Shown piece after piece: positions 49,091-58,136 of a DNA stretch of 64,000 bases. The stretch's first letter is position 1; each line of letters begins with the position of its first letter. Source of the DNA: Selenomonadaceae bacterium (lineage in GTDB: Bacteria > Bacillota > Negativicutes > Selenomonadales > Selenomonadaceae); contig JAFXQM010000002.1 of NCBI GenBank assembly GCA_017527075.1, positions 248,001 through 312,000 of the forward strand, in the 5' to 3' direction. A model generated the notes under the pieces. It was not told where the DNA came from. It searched no databases and saw nothing but the letters and a program-made list of their open reading frames with translations. The translations under genes and the position numbers were made by a program.

Positions 49091-51448
49091 GTGGTAAAAT
49101 TTTTTCCCGAACTTAAAGACATTGCTCAAATGAAACCGCCGCCCACCGAAGGCGAAAGCTTTTTGCTGAACTTTTTTGAAAAATATCTCGGAGGCTTAAG
49201 CGGAGAGTTTGAAGTTTTTTTTCAAGCACACTGGGACGGCGGCTTCCCCGATTTCGTCATCATGAGGAAGAATCACGGCATACTGATAATCGAAGTTAAA
49301 GATTGGAATTTGGATTCGTACACATTCAACAATGACGAAGAGTGGACTGTAAAGAGCAACGACCAAAGAGTCAGATCGCCGATTGCTCAGGTGAAATACT
49401 ACAAAAATTTGTTTTACGACACATACAGCCGCACGCTCGCGGAGGAGAATCTGCGCAATGGAAAAATATTTTCTCTGGTTCAAGCGGCGGTCTTTTTTTA
49501 CGGCTCCACAAAGGCGCAAGTCGACAAAATCAAGCCGAAAGATGAATTCACAATTTTTTTGACGCAAGAGGAGCTTGAGCAAAACGGATTAAAAAATATT
49601 CCACAGGCAAATTTTTTTCTCGGCCATCTAATCTCAACTTTTTTCAAAGATGACATCTACAATGAACTTCATCGCGTGTTGAAACCCTCGGAGCACAGCT
49701 TGTCAAAAATTTTCTTCCCCAAAACTCTCGATAAAAATCAACAGCGGTTGGTGCAAAGTTCTGCCGACTCGAAGAATCAAGTCAGACGACAACTCAGAGC
49801 ACCCGCGGGCAGCGGCAAGACAACTGTTTTGGTTTTTCGGGCGGTGGACGCCTTCCGGAAGACGAATGAACCCGTGCTGATTCTCACTTACAATATCACG
49901 CTTTGCAATTACATTCGCGACTGCCTTTCGCAAGCTCTGAACTCTCTGCCGAACATTAAAGGCCGCAAAAATTATCTCCTGAAAAATTTTTTTTTAACTC
50001 GTCATTTTCACGGCTTCATCAAAGATTATCGGGCAAAAAACAACCAATTCGACATAACCAAGTATGATGATACAGGCAATGTGGTCGACACCGGCGAGCT
50101 GACTGCGACACCGCAAAAGTTCCAAACGATTTTCGTCGACGAGACACAGGATTTCCACCGCAACTGGATGGAAACCATTGTATCGCTTCTGAAACCGACG
50201 GGCGAACTGATTTTTTTCGGTGATTGGGACCAAGACCTCTACAAGGTGCGGCAGAGGGACAACGTTCCCACAGGTAAAGCGGGCGTTCTCAAACTGAAAG
50301 CGACGTATCGTCTCCGTTCAAAAATTTTTGACTTGGCGCACGCGTTTCAAAAAAATTTTTTAAAAGGCGGCAATGACGGCGAGATTAATACTCCACCCGC
50401 GTCCGATGATTTGTTCGGCGAATACTCCGGCGACGCGGCAACCGTACAATATTATTTCTTCGATTTGCTTGACGTAAATGCAATCTTTGAAATTTTTAAG
50501 AGTACCCTCAAAGAGTACACGCCGCCCAACGATGACATTTGCATTTTGTCGCAGGTGATACGCAACGTTCGCCCCGTCGACGAAATTTTGCGCGACAAAG
50601 GTTACAAGACGATGACCACTTTCGAGAAAGAAGAAGATTGGCTGGCGTGCCACAACAAAGGCCAGGATTGGAAAATCAATAACATCAGACAAGCAGCAAA
50701 ATACGGTTTCCAAATGGAAAGCGGAAAAATTAAGCTCGCGACGATTCAAAGTTATAAGGGCTGGGGCATTCACACGGAAATTTTGATTATCGGCAACGGT
50801 TTTGTAGGAGAAAAATTTCTCAACGACGAAATGGTTTACACGGGCATCACGCGCGCAAAGAAAAATCTCATTGTCATTAACATTGGCGACCGTACATACG
50901 ATGAATTTTTCCGCACGGAGTCTGAGGACTTTTCCGTTGCGCCGACACTAACTGAAGAAGAAAAAATTTCTCTGGCGGGACAAAAGTTCGCCGAGGCTTT
51001 TAAACTTGCTGAAGGCGGCGACAATTCCGGAGCGATAAAACTTTACACTGAGGCTATTGAACTCAATCCGAATCTTATCCAAGCTTACAACAATCGTGGC
51101 AATACTTATAAAAATCTGGGCGATTATCATCGAGCGATTCAAGATTACGACAAAGCTATCGAACTCAATCCGAATTTTGCCAACGCTTACTGCGGTCGCG
51201 GCATCGCTTATAAGAATTCAGGCGATTATCATCGGGCGATTCAAAATTACGACAAAGCTATCGAACTCAATCCGAATTTTGCCAACGCTTACTACAATCG
51301 CGGCATCGCTTATAAGAATTCAGGCGATTATCATCGGGCGATTGCAGATTTTAATAAGTATGCCGCGCTCAATCCGAGTGACGCCGCCGATGCTTATAAA
51401 ATGCTTGGAGAATGTTATCAGGCTCTCGCCGAAAAAAGCACAAAGTAA
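49091..51448 (+). CDS. NERD nuclease-like domain - SF1 (UvrD-like) helicase - TPR fusion protein
   Basis: 785 residues from GTG 49091, eight bases after GGAGG (GTG 49082 overlaps it). Residues ~15-130 are a NERD domain: FPDFVIMRKNHGILIIEVKD with Asp54, Glu68, Lys70 in the PD-D/ExK arrangement. The helicase has Walker A APAGSGKTTVL (~237), Walker B FVDETQDF (~347), GDWDQDLY, LKATYRLRS, IQSYKGWG and VYTGITRAKKNL. From ~residue 633 there are four TPR units (AIKLYTEAIELNPN and so on). NERD-helicase proteins are found in DNA repair and defence contexts; a TPR tail is less usual. Sits between the two duplicated blocks. Confidence 0.88.
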   Translation: MVKFFPELKDIAQMKPPPTEGESFLLNFFEKYLGGLSGEFEVFFQAHWDGGFPDFVIMRKNHGILIIEVKDWNLDSYTFNNDEEWTVKSNDQRVRSPIAQVKYYKNLFYDTYSRTLAEENLRNGKIFSLVQAAVFFYGSTKAQVDKIKPKDEFTIFLTQEELEQNGLKNIPQANFFLGHLISTFFKDDIYNELHRVLKPSEHSLSKIFFPKTLDKNQQRLVQSSADSKNQVRRQLRAPAGSGKTTVLVFRAVDAFRKTNEPVLILTYNITLCNYIRDCLSQALNSLPNIKGRKNYLLKNFFLTRHFHGFIKDYRAKNNQFDITKYDDTGNVVDTGELTATPQKFQTIFVDETQDFHRNWMETIVSLLKPTGELIFFGDWDQDLYKVRQRDNVPTGKAGVLKLKATYRLRSKIFDLAHAFQKNFLKGGNDGEINTPPASDDLFGEYSGDAATVQYYFFDLLDVNAIFEIFKSTLKEYTPPNDDICILSQVIRNVRPVDEILRDKGYKTMTTFEKEEDWLACHNKGQDWKINNIRQAAKYGFQMESGKIKLATIQSYKGWGIHTEILIIGNGFVGEKFLNDEMVYTGITRAKKNLIVINIGDRTYDEFFRTESEDFSVAPTLTEEEKISLAGQKFAEAFKLAEGGDNSGAIKLYTEAIELNPNLIQAYNNRGNTYKNLGDYHRAIQDYDKAIELNPNFANAYCGRGIAYKNSGDYHRAIQNYDKAIELNPNFANAYYNRGIAYKNSGDYHRAIADFNKYAALNPSDAADAYKMLGECYQALAEKSTK

Positions 51449-51599
51449 TTTTGAACAGAGAAAAAATTTTTCAGCGGCGACGACCGCAAATCGCGTGATA
51501 AGTTTCATTTATAAATTTCGCCATGCTGATTGATATTACCATAAAGAAAATCTATAATCGCCGCAAAGATTAAGAAAATTTTTTGGGAGGGTGTATTTA
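51025..51599 (+). repeat. duplicated block A, right copy
   Basis: Partner of 46961-47428, with one additional TPR unit. Ends at GTGTATTTA, the exact breakpoint where the second carboxyltransferase gene was deleted. Confidence 0.85.
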
Positions 51600-51796
51600 A
51601 AGACCAAATCATCGACGACTGCTCCGTCGAAGACGCAAAGGGCGAGACCTTCGCGCAATTCAAAGATGAACTTATCAACAAAGGTTTCCTCAACCCGACC
51701 GACGAGGACGTCCTCAGTTACGCGCTCTTCCCGCAAGTCGCCGAAGAATTTTTCAAGAAGCATTACAAGCAGGTCACCGCCTACAAGAGAGGATAA
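51600..51796 (+). pseudogene. 3' remnant of a second carboxyltransferase (OadA-like) gene
   Basis: Codes the last 64 residues (DQIIDDCSVEDAKGETFAQF and on to YKRG) with the stop, identical in protein to the end of the intact gene at 47428. The promoter (51530-51558) and ribosome site remain, but GTGTATTTA is joined directly to AAGACCAAATC, a deletion of about 1.19 kb corresponding to 47429-48619. No start codon is left in frame. Confidence 0.92.
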
Positions 51797-51866
51797 ATCG
51801 TCAGACGTTAATAAAAATTTTTTCCCGTCGAACTCGGCGGGATTTTTTTTGCGTCGGGCGCGGCGA

Positions 51867-51894
51867 TTGACAAAAATCTTTCCGCAGATAGAAT
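51867..51894 (+). promoter_or_regulatory. promoter of sufCB
   Basis: TTGACA at 51867-51872, 16 bases, TAGAAT at 51889-51894, with a terminator-like CCCGTCGAACTCGGCGGG stem and T run just upstream (51826-51852). Confidence 0.65.
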
Positions 51895-51996
51895 TAGTGA
51901 CGAGTGGTTAGTGATTAGTGGTTAGAATTTTTCAACTCCTAACTCCTAACTCCTAACTCCTAACTCCTAACTCCTAACTCCTAACTCCTAACTAAC
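51892..51996. repeat. 7-bp tandem repeat element in the sufC leader
   Basis: GTGGTTA/GTGATTA units then about ten CTCCTAA units in a row. Confidence 0.85.
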
Positions 51997-52011
51997 AGGG
52001 GGCGAATCATT

Positions 52012-52746
52012 TTGCTTGAAATAAAAAATCTGCACGCCGCGGCAGGCGATAAAGAAATTTTGCGCGGAGTAAATTTGAGCGTCGGGCGCGGCGAAGTTCA
52101 TGTCATCCTCGGTCCGAACGGCTCGGGCAAGTCCACGCTCATGAACGTCATCCTCGGTCACCCGAAATATCAAATCACGGGCGGCGAAATTTTTTTCGAC
52201 GGCGAAGACTTAACCGCGCTGAAAACTTTTGAACGGGCGCGGCGCGGAATTTTTTTATCCTTCCAAAACCCCGAAGAAATTCCCGGCATCACCGTCGAGA
52301 ACATGTTGCGGACGGCAAAGCAATCCGTCACCGGCGAGAAAATTAAAATCCTCCAATTTCACAAGGAACTCCTCGCGCTCATGAAGGATTTGCAAATCTC
52401 AGCCGAGTACGCGAATCGTTACATGAACGTCGGCTTCAGCGGCGGCGAAAAGAAACGCAACGAAATTCTCCAGCTGCTCACCCTCCAACCCAAGCTCGCG
52501 CTCCTCGACGAAACCGACAGCGGCCTCGACGTCGACGCGGTGGAAATCGTCTCGGCGGGCGTCGCAAAATTCCACAACGAAAAAAATTCCTGCATAATCA
52601 TCACGCACAACGCCCAAATCCTCAAGCACTTGCCCGTCAATCGCGCGCATATTTTTTTGAACGGGCGAATCGTCAGGAGCGGCGGCGCGGAACTCGTCGG
52701 CGAAGTCTCCGAGAAAGGTTACGCGCCCTTCGAGGTTGAGTCATGA
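52012..52746 (+). CDS. sufC: Fe-S cluster assembly ATPase SufC
   Basis: 244 residues, TTG start after AGGGGGCG. ABC ATPase with Walker A GPNGSGKSTLMN, Q-loop SFQNPEEIPGI (SufC-typical), signature GFSGGEKKRNEI and Walker B KLALLDETDSGLDVDA. It powers the SufB-containing scaffold for iron-sulfur cluster assembly. Overlaps sufB by four bases. No sufD, sufS or sufU gene is adjacent. Confidence 0.95.
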   Translation: MLEIKNLHAAAGDKEILRGVNLSVGRGEVHVILGPNGSGKSTLMNVILGHPKYQITGGEIFFDGEDLTALKTFERARRGIFLSFQNPEEIPGITVENMLRTAKQSVTGEKIKILQFHKELLALMKDLQISAEYANRYMNVGFSGGEKKRNEILQLLTLQPKLALLDETDSGLDVDAVEIVSAGVAKFHNEKNSCIIITHNAQILKHLPVNRAHIFLNGRIVRSGGAELVGEVSEKGYAPFEVES

Positions 52747-54140
52747 AAAAAAATTACATTCAAGATATTGAGCGGGCACTGTATGACGTGCGCGACGCCG
52801 ACAAATCGATTTACAAGAGCGACGCGGGCTTGACCGAAGAAATTATCCGCGACATCTCCGCGCGCAAGAATGACCCGCCGTGGATGCTTGAGTTCCGTCT
52901 GAAGTCGCTGGAAGTTTATAAAAAAATTTCGCTGCCGACGTGGGGACCCGACATCAGCGCGCTGAACATGGACGAGATTGTCACTTACGTCAAGCCGAAC
53001 GCAAAGCAGGTCGACGATTGGTCGCAGGTGCCCGACGAAATCAAAAAAACTTTTGACCGCCTCGGCATCCCCGAAGCCGAAAAAAAATCGCTCGCGGGCG
53101 TCGGCGCGCAATACGATTCGGAGGTCGTTTATCACAGCATTCAAAAGCGGCTCACGGATTTGGGCGTCGTGTACACCGACATGGAAACCGCGCTCGTCGA
53201 ACACGAAGACATCGTCCGCGAATATTTCATGACGCTCGTCCCGCCGAAGGATCACAAGTTCGCCGCGCTGCACGGTGCAGTTTGGTCGGGCGGCAGTTTC
53301 GTTTACGTGCCGGCGGGTGTCGACGTAAAAATTCCTCTGCAGTCTTACTTTCGGCTGAACGCGGCGGGTGCGGGGCAATTCGAGCACACGCTGATAATCG
53401 TCGAGCCGAACGCGAAGTTGCATTTCATCGAAGGCTGCTCAGCTCCCCGATACAACGTCACGAATCTTCACGCGGGCTGCGTCGAGTTGTTCGTCAAGGA
53501 AGGCGCGCGGCTCCGTTACTCCACGATTGAAAATTGGTCGCGCAACATGATGAACCTCAACACCAAACGCGCGCTCGTCGAGAAAAATGCTCTCGTCGAA
53601 TGGGTCAGCGGCTCGTTCGGCTCGCACGTGTCCATGCTTTATCCCTGCAGCGTTTTGCACGGCGAAGGTGCGCGCGCAGAGTTCACGGGCGTGACGTTCG
53701 CGGGCAAGGGGCAGAACTTGGACACGGGCGCGATTGTGATTCACGCGGCTCCGAAAACTTCCGCGAACATCAACACGCGGACGATTTCAAAGTCGGGCGG
53801 CGCGGCAACTTATCGCTCGGCCGTCAAGGTCACGAAGAACGCGCCCTTCGCAAAATGCTCCGTCAACTGCGAATCGCTCATGCTCGACGACAAATCCCGC
53901 TCGGATACTTTGCCCGTCATGGACATTGAGGGCGACGAGGCGGACATCGGTCACGAGGCAAAAATCGGACGAATCTCCGAGGAGGCGGTCTTCTACCTCA
54001 TGGCGCGCGGCATTTCCGAGGAGGAGGCGCGGGCGATGATCGTTCGCGGCTTCGTCGAACCGATTGCCAAGGAGTTGCCGCTGGAATACGCCGTGGAGAT
54101 GAACAACCTGATTAACTTGGAGCTTGAAGGACAACTGTAA
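52743..54140 (+). CDS. sufB: Fe-S cluster assembly scaffold SufB
   Basis: 465 residues, full length for SufB. Signatures: PTWGPDISALNMDEIVTYVK, AVWSGGSFVYVPAGVDVKIP, EGCSAPRYNVTNLHAGCVEL and a late EAKIGRISEEAVFYLMARGI followed by VRGFVEPI. It makes the beta-helix scaffold where clusters form. Since sufD is absent nearby, SufB may act as a homodimer with SufC, or sufD may lie elsewhere. Bases 52804-52822 recur at 49035 as a deletion scar. Confidence 0.96.
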   Translation: MKKNYIQDIERALYDVRDADKSIYKSDAGLTEEIIRDISARKNDPPWMLEFRLKSLEVYKKISLPTWGPDISALNMDEIVTYVKPNAKQVDDWSQVPDEIKKTFDRLGIPEAEKKSLAGVGAQYDSEVVYHSIQKRLTDLGVVYTDMETALVEHEDIVREYFMTLVPPKDHKFAALHGAVWSGGSFVYVPAGVDVKIPLQSYFRLNAAGAGQFEHTLIIVEPNAKLHFIEGCSAPRYNVTNLHAGCVELFVKEGARLRYSTIENWSRNMMNLNTKRALVEKNALVEWVSGSFGSHVSMLYPCSVLHGEGARAEFTGVTFAGKGQNLDTGAIVIHAAPKTSANINTRTISKSGGAATYRSAVKVTKNAPFAKCSVNCESLMLDDKSRSDTLPVMDIEGDEADIGHEAKIGRISEEAVFYLMARGISEEEARAMIVRGFVEPIAKELPLEYAVEMNNLINLELEGQL

Positions 54141-54206
54141 AAAAGTTAGGAGTTAGGAGTTAGGAGTTAGGAGTTAAGGGTTTCGTCCCTAAATCCTAAC
54201 TCCTAT
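54141..54206. repeat. 7-bp repeat element between convergent sufB and the GTPase gene
   Basis: GGAGTTA units then CCCTAAA/CTAACTC units; arms can pair, so it may terminate both transcripts. Confidence 0.75.
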
Positions 54207-54207
54207 T

Positions 54208-55995
54208 TCATTTGCAAGCTTGAATCTCGTCGATAAGATTTTTTGTCTGCTTGAGGAGCGCGGAAAGTTTTTCGCGCTTAATTTTTTCATCCGCCGCCAG
54301 ATTTTTTACGCGTCCAATCTGTTCGTCAAAATCGGTGACAATCGGGTCAACATTTTTCTCCAGGAATTTGTTGACGCCTTCTTCTCCGTACAAAAGGTCG
54401 TGCGCAACTTCGTCGGCGAGATTTTTGAAACCCGTGATGACATCTTGGCGCGCCTGCCGAAGTTCCTCCTCGGCCTCTTTTGCCTTTTTGCTCTCGTTGT
54501 GGAGCATGAGCAGGGAAGCAACCGTGGTGACGCCCGCCAAGACTCCGCCGAAAATTTTTGAGCCGTTGCCCGTGAACGCCTGCGCGATTTTGTTTATCAT
54601 GGTCGGCTCGGCTCTGAATATCGGAAGATGTTTGACAAGCTCGCCCGCGCCTTTGCCGATGACCGTCGAAAAAATTCCCGCGTCCGTTCCTTTCAGCGCG
54701 AGCCCAACGCCGACACTCACGGCATTGCCCGCCGCCTTGCCCAGAGGAGTGATTCCGACTTTGGCGAACTGCGCGGCAACCTGTGCGCCCTGCTGAAAGG
54801 CAACCGTTCCTGCCGCCATGCCGCCTGCCCCGACGACTGCCGCGGCGTTTTGAACTGCTTCGTTCGCACCTTCCACGTTGAACTTGCCGCCGGAAATCGA
54901 ATCGACTGTCCCGACGGATGCTTTGACCTCATATCTTTTAAAAGAGTTTTCGGTTTGCTCTCCGAAAGTTTGTATGCTCACGGAAATTTCGTTTGCACAA
55001 TCAGAGGCGCGGGCTTTAACTTTTTTTTGCGCCGCGTCCAAAACTTTTTGAGCTTCCTCTTTGCTTTTTTTTGACGTGGCACTTTCGGCGGTCTCGCGTC
55101 CGAGCCGAGAAACATCAGCCTTGAAGGCTTCGATTATCCTGATAACATCTTTGCGGCATTCTTGTTTGCCGTCGACCAAAATTTTTCTCTCGCGCCGAAG
55201 CTCTTCCAACTCAGAAAAATTTTCGGCGGAAGAATTTTCGGAGGCTTTGCGAATCTCGGCGGCGATTGTGTTCAGCGGCAGATTTATTTTTTCAAGGACA
55301 CCTTTTTCCGCGACGAAGCGATTAAGATTGTCGACAAAAGTTTCGTAACCGCTGCGTTCGAGCCGACGATTTTTTCGGCGCGGGTCAGTCTCCTGTTGAG
55401 CTTTGAAGTAAGAGGCGGTGTCCGTGAAAGAAACGTACAACTCTTTCGGGGCGCGGGGCGCGGTGACTCTCTTCAGGTCCTCGCAAATGATTTGCTGCTG
55501 AGCTGGGACGTTGCCTTGCGCGGTGCAGTCCATTTTGTTGACGACCAAGACCATGTTGTCGGCGCGTTTCCGGTCAAAGGCAAGCGCGCGGAAATGTTCG
55601 CCCATGCGCCGGCTGAAACCCGAACTCGTGATGACGAAAATCAACAGCGCGGCGTGATTGATTTGCTCGTAAGTAATTTCGTCGTGGTCTGTGCGCAGCT
55701 CGGTGTGGATGCCGGGCGTGTCGATAATCTCCAATCCGTTCCACTCGTAAGACGCCGCAGTTTGCGTCGTTATCCCCGCGCCGATTTCAACCTCCGCGCC
55801 CGTGAGCATTTTGATTATGCTTGACTTGCCCGCGCCGAATTGCCCGACGAAAACCAATTTGATTTTGCTGCCGTCGTCGGAAAAATTTTTCGGGAGGCGT
55901 GAGCCGTCAATGCCCAAGCGTTTGAATTCCTTCTTGACGCCGCGCAAAAGTTGTTCGCCTTCCTTTGTAAATTTGCTGAGCTGAAATTCTTCCAT
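54208..55995 (-). CDS. dynamin-like GTPase, second gene of a pair
   Basis: 595 residues from ATG 55995, with GAGGTGATTTGT upstream; it begins 5 bases after the stop of its partner. GTPase motifs: FVGQFGAGKSSI (G1, ~residue 50), TTQTA (G2 region), IIDTPG (G3) and VVNKMD (G4). A long helical region follows, then glycine/alanine-rich hydrophobic segments (~residues 400-530), and a C-terminal coiled coil. The layout is that of bacterial dynamins (LeoA/DynA-like), which remodel membranes. Tandem pairs of such GTPases usually form hetero-oligomers. Function here is unknown; envelope stress or phage response are possibilities. Confidence 0.82.
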   Translation of the reverse strand: MEEFQLSKFTKEGEQLLRGVKKEFKRLGIDGSRLPKNFSDDGSKIKLVFVGQFGAGKSSIIKMLTGAEVEIGAGITTQTAASYEWNGLEIIDTPGIHTELRTDHDEITYEQINHAALLIFVITSSGFSRRMGEHFRALAFDRKRADNMVLVVNKMDCTAQGNVPAQQQIICEDLKRVTAPRAPKELYVSFTDTASYFKAQQETDPRRKNRRLERSGYETFVDNLNRFVAEKGVLEKINLPLNTIAAEIRKASENSSAENFSELEELRRERKILVDGKQECRKDVIRIIEAFKADVSRLGRETAESATSKKSKEEAQKVLDAAQKKVKARASDCANEISVSIQTFGEQTENSFKRYEVKASVGTVDSISGGKFNVEGANEAVQNAAAVVGAGGMAAGTVAFQQGAQVAAQFAKVGITPLGKAAGNAVSVGVGLALKGTDAGIFSTVIGKGAGELVKHLPIFRAEPTMINKIAQAFTGNGSKIFGGVLAGVTTVASLLMLHNESKKAKEAEEELRQARQDVITGFKNLADEVAHDLLYGEEGVNKFLEKNVDPIVTDFDEQIGRVKNLAADEKIKREKLSALLKQTKNLIDEIQACK

Positions 55996-56000
55996 ACAAA

Positions 56001-58046
56001 TCACCTCATGACAATCGGACGCCCCGCGATTTGCTGAGCGAGTTTGAAATTCGTCGCGTCGACTTTGCTCTTCGGGAAAAAGGCAAAGGCGCATTCCGCT
56101 TTCTTCTCCTCCGTGTCCAACGCGAGGCGATAACTTTTGATTTGAAATTCGACGCCCAAAATATTTTTGACTGTCTCATAAAAATTTTTTTCGGGCTTCA
56201 CGACCAAAATTTTTTCGCCGAGGAGTTCGGAAATTTTTTTCGTGTCCAAGTTCGAGCGAGCGGCAAGGATGAGCATTCTTTCGCCGGGGATGCGCGGAAT
56301 GTAACTGACCTGCGCGGCACCGGCACTTTTATAAATGGCAGCCTCGCGGAGGAGTTTAAAGTTTAAATCCGTGAACTTGCCGAAGAGTTTCGCCGCCAAT
56401 TCATATTGACTTTTTCCGAGCCGCGCCGTCATGAACTGATACTTCGCCAGCAAATCCCAAAAATCGCAGACGCCTTCCTTCCAAATTTTTTCGTTGAAGA
56501 CCTTCTTAAGTTCGCCGTGCATTTCTTTCAGCGCGGCATGACTCGGCTCGGTAATTGCGTCGCGAATTTTTTTCTTGTTCTTCTTAATCGTTTCCTCCGT
56601 GCTCTCGCCGAAAACCGCGCCCAAAATTCCGATGACGGTGAGGGCAATGCCCAGCGGCGGGAACACGAAACTTGCACCGCGCGCCAAGATAAATCCGCCC
56701 ACGCCGCTCAATATGCCGCCGCCGACTTTTGTCCAAGGAATCGTGCTGTCCAAGGAAACTTTCGCCTTCGCGTCGCCGATTGACATTTTGGAAAGTTTTT
56801 GAGTCAATTCGTCGCTGAGTTCCCTGCGTTTGCGTTCGCACTCGCCCGCCAATTCATTCAAGAGTTTTTGATAATCCTCGTCGAGCTTCAAGCTCTTAAA
56901 TTTTTTTTGCCAATGCTCACCGGCTCTGTCGTCCTCGTAATGCTTCTCGGAAAAATTGTAAATCGCCGCGTCGATTTTTTCCAGCGACTGAGTGTAAAGC
57001 GTCTCCATTCTTTCCTTTGCGCGCTTGGAAAAATTTTCACTCCACTTGCCGAGCTCCTGCGTCTTCTCAAACCAAATTTTACTCTCAAGCAGAGACCTCG
57101 CGCTTTGCTCATAAATTTTCAAAATGAGATTGCTCATGGGGACGGCGACGGCGTCGGCGAAAGTTTTTATCCGCAAAAATCTTCCGTCGCGGCGAACCTT
57201 CTCCAAAATAAAATCTTCCACTTCGGCAAAGCGGCTGAGATTAAAAACCGTCGGGTCTTTGTCTTGAGTGAGATAAGCCGAGAGCAAATGAGTCGCGACG
57301 AATTTTATATCGCGCCAGTCCTGATTGTGGAGCGCGGCAAATTCTTTGAACTGTTGGACGATGTCGTTGATATCTTTCGTTTTGGCGAGAGCCTCTTGCA
57401 AATCCTCAACGTCCAGCTCGTCGTAAGATTCGGGGAAAGATTTTTGGACATTAATCACGCCGAGCACGGGCTTGCCCAAATTTCTGAGCTGCGCCAATTT
57501 CTCCGCCTCGTCGGGCTGAACTCCGTCGCTCCTTATCAAAAAGAGAATCAAATCGGCCGCCTTCGCCGCCGCCAGAGCTTTGGTCTCGTCCACCGCGCCG
57601 TCGAACGCGCAAACGCCGGGCACGTCCGTTATCTTCAAGCCGTTCCAAAAATAATCGCGCACGTCGAGAGTTGTCCGCTGCTTGCCCTTGCCGATTGATT
57701 GACCGTTGCCGTGCGTCAAAATTTCCATGAGCGTCGACTTGCCCGCCTCTGTCCGCCCGTAAACTACGATTGAAAAAATTTTCGTGCTCTCGCGCAAACT
57801 CTGAAGGCCGTCGCCGATTTTTTTTACTTCATCCGTCAATCGCCGCAACTCATCTTTTTGCCTCGTAATGAGCTCCGTGTTTTGAATGCGCTTGACTTCA
57901 TTTTGCTCTCTTTCTGCCTGCAAAAGTTTTTGTGCGGCATCGTTCAGCGTCGCTCGGATGTCATCGTATTTGGCTTTTGCCGACGCGTATCCTTCCTCGG
58001 CGGCTGACTTGCAACTTTCAAGCTCGCGTTCAATCGAACTGTCCAA
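56001..58046 (-). CDS. dynamin-like GTPase, first gene of a pair
   Basis: 681 residues from TTG 58046, eight bases after GGGG (a GTG at 58055 overlaps this site). An N-terminal coiled coil (residues ~5-90) precedes the GTPase: VVYGRTEAGKSTLMEILTHG (G1), ITDVPGVCAFDG (G3) and GVINVQKSF in the usual G4 place, where NKxD is not obvious. A hydrophobic segment at about 450-500 (GGGILSGVGGFILARGASFV and IALTVIGILGAVFG) could insert in the membrane. Its stop is 5 bases from the start of the second GTPase gene, so the two are translationally coupled. Confidence 0.8.
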   Translation of the reverse strand: MDSSIERELESCKSAAEEGYASAKAKYDDIRATLNDAAQKLLQAEREQNEVKRIQNTELITRQKDELRRLTDEVKKIGDGLQSLRESTKIFSIVVYGRTEAGKSTLMEILTHGNGQSIGKGKQRTTLDVRDYFWNGLKITDVPGVCAFDGAVDETKALAAAKAADLILFLIRSDGVQPDEAEKLAQLRNLGKPVLGVINVQKSFPESYDELDVEDLQEALAKTKDINDIVQQFKEFAALHNQDWRDIKFVATHLLSAYLTQDKDPTVFNLSRFAEVEDFILEKVRRDGRFLRIKTFADAVAVPMSNLILKIYEQSARSLLESKIWFEKTQELGKWSENFSKRAKERMETLYTQSLEKIDAAIYNFSEKHYEDDRAGEHWQKKFKSLKLDEDYQKLLNELAGECERKRRELSDELTQKLSKMSIGDAKAKVSLDSTIPWTKVGGGILSGVGGFILARGASFVFPPLGIALTVIGILGAVFGESTEETIKKNKKKIRDAITEPSHAALKEMHGELKKVFNEKIWKEGVCDFWDLLAKYQFMTARLGKSQYELAAKLFGKFTDLNFKLLREAAIYKSAGAAQVSYIPRIPGERMLILAARSNLDTKKISELLGEKILVVKPEKNFYETVKNILGVEFQIKSYRLALDTEEKKAECAFAFFPKSKVDATNFKLAQQIAGRPIVMR

Positions 58047-58081
58047 AATAATCACCCCGAATCATTTTACAACATGCGGCA

Positions 58082-58117
58082 AAAAAAAACACCCTCCGCC
58101 GAATCGGAAGGTGTCAT
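58082..58117. terminator. terminator between the GTPase pair and the exported-protein gene
   Basis: AAAAACACCCTCCG-ccgaat-CGGAAGGTGT stem with A/T flanks, suitable for the minus-strand exported-protein transcript. Confidence 0.7.
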
Positions 58118-58136
58118 CGATTGAAATCGTTCGCGA

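Noticed and set aside
51591..51911. 106-residue frame starting at the old ribosome site of the deleted carboxyltransferase gene
   Set aside because: Out of frame with the remnant; it reads arginine/serine-rich nonsense.
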